Under the pieces are notes generated by a model. It worked only from the letters and a program-made list of their open reading frames with translations, was not told the origin of the DNA and made no database searches. From contig BCKQ01000023.1 of the NCBI GenBank assembly GCA_001600695.1, forward strand, positions 1 to 64,000: a stretch of DNA of 64,000 bases. The letters are read 5' to 3'. The DNA is from Ascoidea asiatica. Taxonomy: Eukaryota > Ascomycota > Saccharomycetes > Ascoideales > Ascoideaceae. The first letter of the stretch is position 1. Each line of letters begins with the position of its first letter. Both the position numbers and the translations under genes were made by a program. Below, piece after piece: positions 57,465-64,000 of this stretch.

Positions 57465-60400
57465 CTAAGTTATTATAAGTGATTCAAAAGAAGAAGTAAC
57501 TAAACTACTTTTTAATTGTGCCATCATTATATTTTTATTATCAAAATCATAAACCAAATAAATATATTTTAAAATATTATATCCAAGAACCATTTGATCA
57601 TTACTTTCACTTTTCAAAATTTGATTTTTATAAAGACAATTCATTGGAGCATGCTCAATAACAGTTTCCAAATAATCTTTAAACGGAACTAAAATTTCAA
57701 CATCGTTATCAAATGTAAATTTGAAATAATCATTAATATATGCCAATCCACATTCAATAGATATAGTATCACTTGCTGATAACGATTCTAATGTTTCTCC
57801 TCCTTGAATATCTTCTGCAAATAAATAGTTTATAAGAAATTTATCATAAATAAATTCTGGTAAAATTAATTCATGATTATTGAATCCTAAATCTAAATTA
57901 ACTGAAAGATCATTTGAACTAACTTCATCTTCATTAAGTAAATTTATTGAAATATTAAAGAAATTTTCATTTGCATCTTGATATGCATGAATAAAGTCAA
58001 TATTTGTTATATTGATAAATAAACCTTCAAATATACCTTTTCTATATCTTGAATCACTCAATTCTTTTATTTCAAATGGAATTGTTTTCAATGTTCCTTC
58101 ATATTTATCATGATCAATACCTCCGAATATTATTGTACCATTGAAAGCATCTCCATTTTCTGAATAATCATATATACTAAAAAATTTTCCATTAATAAGA
58201 TTCTGATTAACTAATCTATCCATAAATGTTTCATATTCAACATCTTTATAATTAATCTTTGATGCAACACTTAATAATGGATTTAATCCTAAAATATTAG
58301 TTTGAAAAGTTGGATAATTATCACAATAAACAAAAGATAAATCATTTATAATAAAATCATTACCAAATGACATAAAATCATCCGTCTTATAGGATGAAGT
58401 ATAATATGAGTAATTAGTACCTGCATTAGTTAAATTTCCAAATCCACTTTTAGAATTTTCAAAATTATAAAATACATCAAAAACTTTTGAAGTTTGATTA
58501 AATCTTGAACTTAATATTGAATCTGCAAACTCTGTATTTAAAGACATTTCAACTTCTTGTTTTGGATATCCAACAGTGAAATTAATATGATATCCTGGAT
58601 AATCAAATGTTGAATTTTTAACAAAATATGGTATTTTAATATAATTTGTAGAATTTAAGCTTGAAGTTGTATTTGTATCTAACTCAACTTTATTTGATGT
58701 TGATGTTGAAGTTTTTAAAGTATTGTTATTTTGAAATAAATCATTTAATTCATTTGGATTTTTATATAAATTTTGATAGTCAATTGTTGGTAATGCCGTT
58801 GGATTTTCTGTTTGAACTGCTTCAATTGAGCTCAAAAAACTATTTAATTCATTTTCTCTTGTAAATGTACTTGTAACAACTTCAAGATAAAATGATTCAG
58901 TTGTTGTCATTGTAGTTGTTTGGTTTAAAGAATTGGTTGTGGTTGAATTTACTAGATAATTATCACTAAGATGAGTGATTGTAAAAGAGGATGAATAATA
59001 AAAATAAGAATCACTATAATTTGGAGCTTTTGTTGTCATTGTTTTAGTCCCTGACATTATTATACCATCTTTATTAGCAGTGAGAATATTTTGAACAGAA
59101 TTTTCATCATCTTCATCTTCGTCTTCAATATCACTAGTTTCACCTGCCAAAAAATCATCGGAATCATAATCATATGTTGATCTTGCTAATGAAACAGTTT
59201 GATCCTCATAATCAACTGAAACGTATAAATACTTTAAAAAAGAATAACCTAGCGTTATTTCTGTTCCTATTGAATTTTCAATAAATGATAAAGGTGAGAG
59301 ATAATATAGTGCATCGGTAATATTATAAAATTCTAGTGTATATAATTCAGTAGCTGGTATTGATAAAATATATCCAGTAAAATTGAAATTAAAATTCAAA
59401 GTATTGAAATATTTCTGAGCTTTTGAAACTGAACTAAATTTAGTTAAAGTAAATTCACTATTAACCCAATCAGTAATTGCTGAAAAAACAGCTGAAGGAA
59501 AATAAGAACTAGTTGAAGAATATTCACCACCTAAAACATTAAATGATACAGAATATAATTGAGGTAATAAATTTGTTTGATTTACATTTGAAATAGTGGT
59601 ATTACTTGCAGTAGTAGATGTTACATTTTTTTCAGAAAAGTATATTTGATTTAAAGTAATTGAAACCGAATCATTGGAAATTAAAGGAACAGTAGTTAAA
59701 GAAGTATCATTAAACATTGATTGATCTATTGCACCAAATAATAAAGGACATTCATTCACGGTATTATTTCTTAAATTGAAAGATAAAATTTTTTTATTGA
59801 TGGTATTATTGTTTATTAGAGCATCATAAATTGTTGTTGTATTATAATTAAAACCCAAAGATGAATTTGATGTTGATTTATCAAAACCTAATAAACCAAA
59901 ACTTCCCGGACCACAAGTTGAATAATATATTGAACAAAAAGGTACGTTATTTAAAGTTTCCACTCTATTTCCAATATAATATTCCTGATCATCTTCAATT
60001 ACTTCATAGAAAAAATTATTAAATGTCATTGTATCATTTATCATTAGAACACCAATTGAAGAACAAGAAGAACCAAGACATAAATCATCAGATTTTACAA
60101 TATTGGAAAGATTTGCAGGTAAATAAGTACCATAATCAGTTGAATTTCCAAAAGATTCCAGAGCAGTAATATTTTCTAATTCAAGTGATATATTTGGATT
60201 AAAAATAGTATCTCCAAAACCAGGAATCAAAGGAGATTGTAAATTTATGGTTGATTCCTGAAAATCTAAAGCTAGAATTATACCATTGATTATAGTTAGA
60301 AAAGTTTCACTTTCCAAATAATAATTTAGTAGAAAATATCCATTTGTGTTTGAAGTTTCTGTTGTTTCAACTATAAGTACTGTTGAATTCGAGCTTGAGC

Positions 60401-60620
60401 TTGAGTTTGAGCTTGAGCTAGAACTAGAACTAGAGCTAGAATGTGAAGCTGATTTTGAAGCTGATTTTGAAGCTGATTTTGAAGCTGATTTTGAAGCTGA
60501 TTTTGAAGCTGATTTCGAAGCTGATTTTGAAGCTGATTTCGAAGTTGAATCAGATGCTGAATTGCAAACAGATATTATAAAAAATATTAGTAAAAAAGAC
60601 AAGGATTTAGTGATAATCAT
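57465..60620 (-). CDS. Secreted tandem aspartic-protease-like protein with eroded active sites
   Basis: 1051 aa. Signal peptide at 1-20 (SLSFLLIFFIISVCNS), then SASK repeats and a Ser run to about 80. Two pepsin-fold units follow, joined by a Thr/Ser-rich stretch with an acidic patch (DIEDEDEDDEN). Fold landmarks: in unit 1 GPGSFGLLGFDKS, CPLLFGAIDQSMF and LGYSFLKYLYVSVDYEDQTV; in unit 2 TIIFGGIDHDKYEGTLKTIP, LPEFIYDKF and LGYNILKYIYLVYDFDNK, close to yapsins and candidapepsins. The active loops are altered: unit 1 has DFQ and EYS, unit 2 NTE and DLG where DTG and DSG/DTG belong, so proteolysis is unlikely. Many N-glycosylation sequons fit a cell-wall or secreted protein. No GPI-type tail. 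Divergent from the 579-aa relative. No domain duplication of this kind is known to me among yapsins. Confidence 0.75.
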   Translation of the reverse strand: MIITKSLSFLLIFFIISVCNSASDSTSKSASKSASKSASKSASKSASKSASKSASKSASHSSSSSSSSSSSNSSSSSNSTVLIVETTETSNTNGYFLLNYYLESETFLTIINGIILALDFQESTINLQSPLIPGFGDTIFNPNISLELENITALESFGNSTDYGTYLPANLSNIVKSDDLCLGSSCSSIGVLMINDTMTFNNFFYEVIEDDQEYYIGNRVETLNNVPFCSIYYSTCGPGSFGLLGFDKSTSNSSLGFNYNTTTIYDALINNNTINKKILSFNLRNNTVNECPLLFGAIDQSMFNDTSLTTVPLISNDSVSITLNQIYFSEKNVTSTTASNTTISNVNQTNLLPQLYSVSFNVLGGEYSSTSSYFPSAVFSAITDWVNSEFTLTKFSSVSKAQKYFNTLNFNFNFTGYILSIPATELYTLEFYNITDALYYLSPLSFIENSIGTEITLGYSFLKYLYVSVDYEDQTVSLARSTYDYDSDDFLAGETSDIEDEDEDDENSVQNILTANKDGIIMSGTKTMTTKAPNYSDSYFYYSSSFTITHLSDNYLVNSTTTNSLNQTTTMTTTESFYLEVVTSTFTRENELNSFLSSIEAVQTENPTALPTIDYQNLYKNPNELNDLFQNNNTLKTSTSTSNKVELDTNTTSSLNSTNYIKIPYFVKNSTFDYPGYHINFTVGYPKQEVEMSLNTEFADSILSSRFNQTSKVFDVFYNFENSKSGFGNLTNAGTNYSYYTSSYKTDDFMSFGNDFIINDLSFVYCDNYPTFQTNILGLNPLLSVASKINYKDVEYETFMDRLVNQNLINGKFFSIYDYSENGDAFNGTIIFGGIDHDKYEGTLKTIPFEIKELSDSRYRKGIFEGLFINITNIDFIHAYQDANENFFNISINLLNEDEVSSNDLSVNLDLGFNNHELILPEFIYDKFLINYLFAEDIQGGETLESLSASDTISIECGLAYINDYFKFTFDNDVEILVPFKDYLETVIEHAPMNCLYKNQILKSESNDQMVLGYNILKYIYLVYDFDNKNIMMAQLKSSLVTSSFESLIIT
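60427..60543 (-). repeat. 12-bp coding minisatellite (SASK repeats)
   Basis: Tandem 12-mers (GAAGCTGATTTT on the plus strand) with GATTTC variants encode about nine SASK units just after the signal peptide. The array is nearly homogeneous, as expected of recent expansion, and is likely to vary in length between strains. Confidence 0.9.
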
Positions 60621-61642
60621 TATTCTGTGAATGTGAAGGTGCCTGAATATATATTGTACAGCATGTGTGGTTGAAGATAGAAACTAAAACATCAACAGAA
60701 TAGCAGACTTATATCTTGAATATGATCGAGTCTGTGGTGCCAGATTCCAGAATCCCAATTCCCAATTCATTTGCTATTCCACTGCAATTCCTTTTCAATT
60801 CCTTTTCAATTCCCAGTGCTTAGCATTGTTCTCCATAGTCTCTGACCATGTCTCTGAGCTCCTGTTGTTTTTTCCATTGCATTTCTTCCAAAAAAGGTGT
60901 TTTCTCTCTCTGCTTTTCAGTGTCTGGGTTTGGTTTCTCTGCTTTTGCACTGCGCTGCGTGCTACTTCCCAGGCCTGCTGCGTGGTATTTCGGCCCTCTC
61001 CGCCTGCGCGCCCGCTGATTGGCTACCGGTCTTCTGGCCCCAAATCCCGTGAATTAGGTCTCTTCACTCAGCTCCAATTCAGCCACTTTCACTTATTTTC
61101 AGTCTGCCAAAGTTCTATTTGGACATTTATTCACAATGCTTTCATGCAAAAATGATATATTCTTGATAATATTCATCATCATATCTCATTGACTTAATCA
61201 AAATCTCAATTACCATCAAAGTATTACAAAAAGTTATGATAATATTAGTGTTTTTTTAAGTAAATGTCTCAAGTTTTTAGTAGAGATTCTAATTCTATAA
61301 GCTTTGGAATTGATTTTAGTTCAAGCATTGGCTTTGGTATTTTTTTATGGAAATTTTTATAAACAAGCTTTGAAAACTTTCTTAAATTTTTAGACTACAA
61401 AAATAGTTTTGTTTTTAATGATCCAGATATTTATTATTAACTCTGAATTTCATATTTTCAAAAACTTGGTTTTATTTGAAATATAATTTATATAAGAAAT
61501 CCTATTCTTAATTGAACAAAATAAATATAATTATAAATATAATTATAATCATATAATCATATAATAATATAATCATATATAATCAATCATATAATAATAT
61601 AATCATATATAATCAATCATATAATAAAAGTGGTTTGAAAAA
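60621..61642. promoter_or_regulatory. Divergent promoter of the two aspartic-protease-like genes
   Basis: About 1 kb. A GC-rich island at 60,720-61,150 on the 1051-aa gene side; an AT-rich half with a 30-bp tandem repeat on the 579-aa gene side. Co-regulation is possible but unproven. Confidence 0.55.
61561..61627 (+). repeat. 30-bp tandem repeat before the 579-aa gene
   Basis: Two identical 30-bp units of ATAATAATATAATCATATAT plus AATCAATCAT (61,561-61,590 and 61,591-61,620) and 7 bp of a third, ending 15 bp before the start codon. It would form most of the 5' leader if transcription starts upstream. Confidence 0.9.
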
Positions 61643-63382
61643 ATGTATTTGTTTTATTCAATTTTATCAATATTATTATTTTTGAATCCATTTTCAATAT
61701 ATTCATTAAATCTTACAAATTCTTCAAGTGAAATTTCAGATTATTATATTGATTTAAATTTAAATTCAAATGAATATTTCTCATTGTTTAATTCATCTAT
61801 TGGAACTCCATTTCAAAATATTACTTTTGCAATAAATTTACAATCTTCAAAATCTTTTATAATTTCAACTCTTGATTCTGCATGTTCAAATTTTGATTAT
61901 AAATTAGGTTCTTATTATCGTAGTTCATATTGTTATTATCCAAAATTTGATCATTTTAATTCAACTTCATTTTCTCAAATTAAATATGATAATTTATTTA
62001 CCGATCAATTTAGTTATATATTTCCATATGGTATTTATTCAAATGATAATTTATGTTTCAATAATGATCAAAATTTAATTATAAAAAACTTCACTTTTGG
62101 TTATATTTTTTTTCATAATGATGATACAATATATGGTGCAAGTCAATTAGGTTTATATTATGATAATTCAAATAATTTAACTGCAGAAATTGATAATAAA
62201 GATATGAATATTTGGGATAATTTAATAGATAATAATTATATAAAAAGAAGAATATTATCAATAAATTATGAAAATTCATCAAATTCAAAAATTTTATTAG
62301 GTGCTTATGATAAATCAAAAATTTCTTCAAATAATTTATCAACTTTACCAATGGTTAATAATTCTTTAGCTTTTACATTATCTGATTTATTATTAGATGT
62401 TAAATCTTCTTTAAATTCTTCAAATTCTTCAAATTTTTCATTAATCAAAAGTCTTTTTATTGATGAAAATGAAAGATATCCAGTTTTACCAAATATACTT
62501 CAATCATATTCAGATATTTTACTTCAGTTACCAGAATCATTATATAAAAGATTTGTTTCAACTACAATATATTGTGATAATTTAACTTCAATATCAAATA
62601 GTTCATTATTAAATTGTTATGAATCTTTTATTGAATATCATGATTTAACATTAAATTTTCAAGGTTTTGAAATTATTATACCATTCTTAGATTTTTTTTC
62701 AATAAGTAATGATTCAACATTATCAACAGTTAGTATTGGTAGTAGTACTGGTATAAATGGTAATTATCTTTATTCATTACAATCTTCAATTCAACAATCT
62801 CCTGATAATAATGTTTATTTAGGTGGTCAATTTTTAGATTATATTTATTTAGTATATGATTTTGATTTTAGAACAGTTAATATTGGATTACAAAGTAATA
62901 GTTCATTATCAGGATCAAATTCAACAAACTCAAACTCAAACTCAAAAACAAAAACAAAAACAAAAACAGCAAGTTCAAATATTCAAGTTATTACAGATTC
63001 AAGTGTAACTTTATTACCAGATGCAACAAAAGTTTCAAACTATTCAATTTCATTTTTTTCTCTAGAAACTACAATCACCCAAATTTCAAAAAATTATACA
63101 GGAACTACAACTACCACAAATTCAAATAATAGTGTAATAACTACAGTTTTCACAACATCAAGATATAAGGATATTATAAGTGAAACATTCTTAAATAGTT
63201 CTGCTCTTGAAAGTTTCACGAACAAATACTATTCTAGTATTGAAATCAATAGTTCTAACCTTTCGAGTGAAAAGGTTATCGTGAATATTCTAAAACGATC
63301 TGAAGCTTCTAGTATTTCGAGTTGTATGAAAACTTCAATGATAATATTTATGGTTTTATTTGGCTTCCTTATTTTAACATAA
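61643..63382 (+). CDS. GPI-type aspartic-protease-like protein, active site altered
   Basis: 579 aa. N-terminal signal peptide (MYLFYSILSILLFLNPFSIY). A yapsin-like fold is indicated by SIGTPFQNITFAINLQSSKS (strand before the first active loop), KILLGAYDKSKISSNNLSTL, LPESLYKRF, and GGQFLDYIYLVYDFDFRTVN. The first loop reads NLQ where DTG is required and the second DEN where D[ST]G is required, so the protein is probably not a protease. After a Ser/Thr-rich stalk with (TK) repeats comes a hydrophobic C-terminus (SMIIFMVLFGFLILT) preceded by small residues, as for GPI anchoring to membrane or wall. Many Asn-X-Ser/Thr sites. Divergently arranged with the 1051-aa gene and evidently related to its protease-like units. 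Confidence 0.72.
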   Translation: MYLFYSILSILLFLNPFSIYSLNLTNSSSEISDYYIDLNLNSNEYFSLFNSSIGTPFQNITFAINLQSSKSFIISTLDSACSNFDYKLGSYYRSSYCYYPKFDHFNSTSFSQIKYDNLFTDQFSYIFPYGIYSNDNLCFNNDQNLIIKNFTFGYIFFHNDDTIYGASQLGLYYDNSNNLTAEIDNKDMNIWDNLIDNNYIKRRILSINYENSSNSKILLGAYDKSKISSNNLSTLPMVNNSLAFTLSDLLLDVKSSLNSSNSSNFSLIKSLFIDENERYPVLPNILQSYSDILLQLPESLYKRFVSTTIYCDNLTSISNSSLLNCYESFIEYHDLTLNFQGFEIIIPFLDFFSISNDSTLSTVSIGSSTGINGNYLYSLQSSIQQSPDNNVYLGGQFLDYIYLVYDFDFRTVNIGLQSNSSLSGSNSTNSNSNSKTKTKTKTASSNIQVITDSSVTLLPDATKVSNYSISFFSLETTITQISKNYTGTTTTTNSNNSVITTVFTTSRYKDIISETFLNSSALESFTNKYYSSIEINSSNLSSEKVIVNILKRSEASSISSCMKTSMIIFMVLFGFLILT

Positions 63383-64000
63383 TAATATATAATAAACAAT
63401 TATCTATTTAGACACTTAATAAAAAAGCCCAAGGGCACATAATAATATAAATATTTAAATTATTAATTTTTTCTTCTTGAGACCAAAACTATGGGTTTTT
63501 TCTTAACGGAAACAATTATTTCCGTGCTCTTCCAATTTTCCATGACATCTGGAATTTAAAAAAATTAAAATTTATTTATCCTGAGTCTGGATATATCGGA
63601 CAAGGATATTTCCAGTTTTTTCATAATTCCAAAAAAGACCCATGTTTGTGGTCTTCACCCGGTCACGTTTGACTCCCCTCCCCCAGACTCTTTTTTCTCT
63701 GCTCGCCTCAGAACTTTTTTGCTCTGGGCGAAATCTCAGCTTTTTTTGTTTAGCGAATTTAAAGACAGAATAACCGAGTTCCGGGAGCACTGTCTGCCTG
63801 TTTGGGCTTGCTGGGTCTGGTGTTTCAGCCCTCTTTTTCCGGTTGTTGCACTGGCGTACACTCCCAACACACCGGTGGCTGTCGAGTTGCCTTACTTAAC
63901 TCGCTGCTTGTCTTTGTGCTTGTTCGGATCTCACTCACTCGGCCCTCGGTACTCGTGGCTAGTTACCAAGAAATTGAAATATAAAACTTCTTTTGTTTAT
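63383..64000. other. Intergenic, GC-rich island at window end
   Basis: AT-rich to about 63,580, then GC-richer to about 63,960 (CCCCTCCCCCAGACTC and similar). No gene seen; short frames here are judged spurious. Confidence 0.5.

Noticed and set aside
60346-60630. Plus-strand ORF of Glu/Ala/Asp repeats
   Set aside because: It is the antisense of the Ser-rich and SASK-coding repeat of the 1051-aa gene.

Overview
The window is nuclear DNA from an AT-rich budding yeast (Saccharomycotina). The evidence is the set of compact, apparently intronless genes matching yeast Pdr16, Leu4, Sam35, Sad1 and Ecm3, Ty1/copia retrotransposon remains, and one nuclear tRNA-Phe gene. Genes carry very AT-rich codons and long Asn/Ser tracts, while several intergenic segments are clearly GC-richer. 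I cannot name the species.

Positions 1-40,200 hold no intact host gene I can recognise. This is a graveyard of mobile elements: a copia integrase/RT fragment cut by an LTR exactly in its YVDD codon (1-2,420); a second copy of that LTR at 11,850-12,440; two paralogous broken copies of an unknown gene (4,785-5,799 and 10,535-11,330); a candidate LTR with a 10-bp-phased TGCAT array (20.45-21.2 kb); a decayed but nearly full-length copia element with both LTRs (25.7-31.5 kb); a broken hAT transposase (32.2-34.0 kb); and a complete 3.55-kb pogo/Tc1-type element with ~58-bp terminal inverted repeats and TA duplications (34,280-37,834). Such a gene desert beside normal genes suggests a pericentromere or subtelomere; this is inference.

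Positions 40,245-63,400 are an ordinary dense gene region: a membrane-linked SREBP-type bHLH factor (-), SAM35 (+), a PDR16/17-type Sec14 protein (-), a DUF2075/schlafen-like ATPase with a probable mitochondrial leader (-), LEU4 (+), SAD1 (-), an ECM3-type auxin-efflux-family carrier (-), tRNA-Phe(GAA) (+), and two divergent secreted aspartic-protease-like genes (1051 aa -, 579 aa +). Across their three protease-like domains, none appears to keep an intact pair of D[T/S]G active-site loops.

The most striking signals are dense heat-shock-element arrays in the first LTR family (9 and 19 nGAAn units), the tandem pseudo-aspartic-protease pair, the paralogous orphan gene with a SIM-like tail, and the helically phased TGCAT array.
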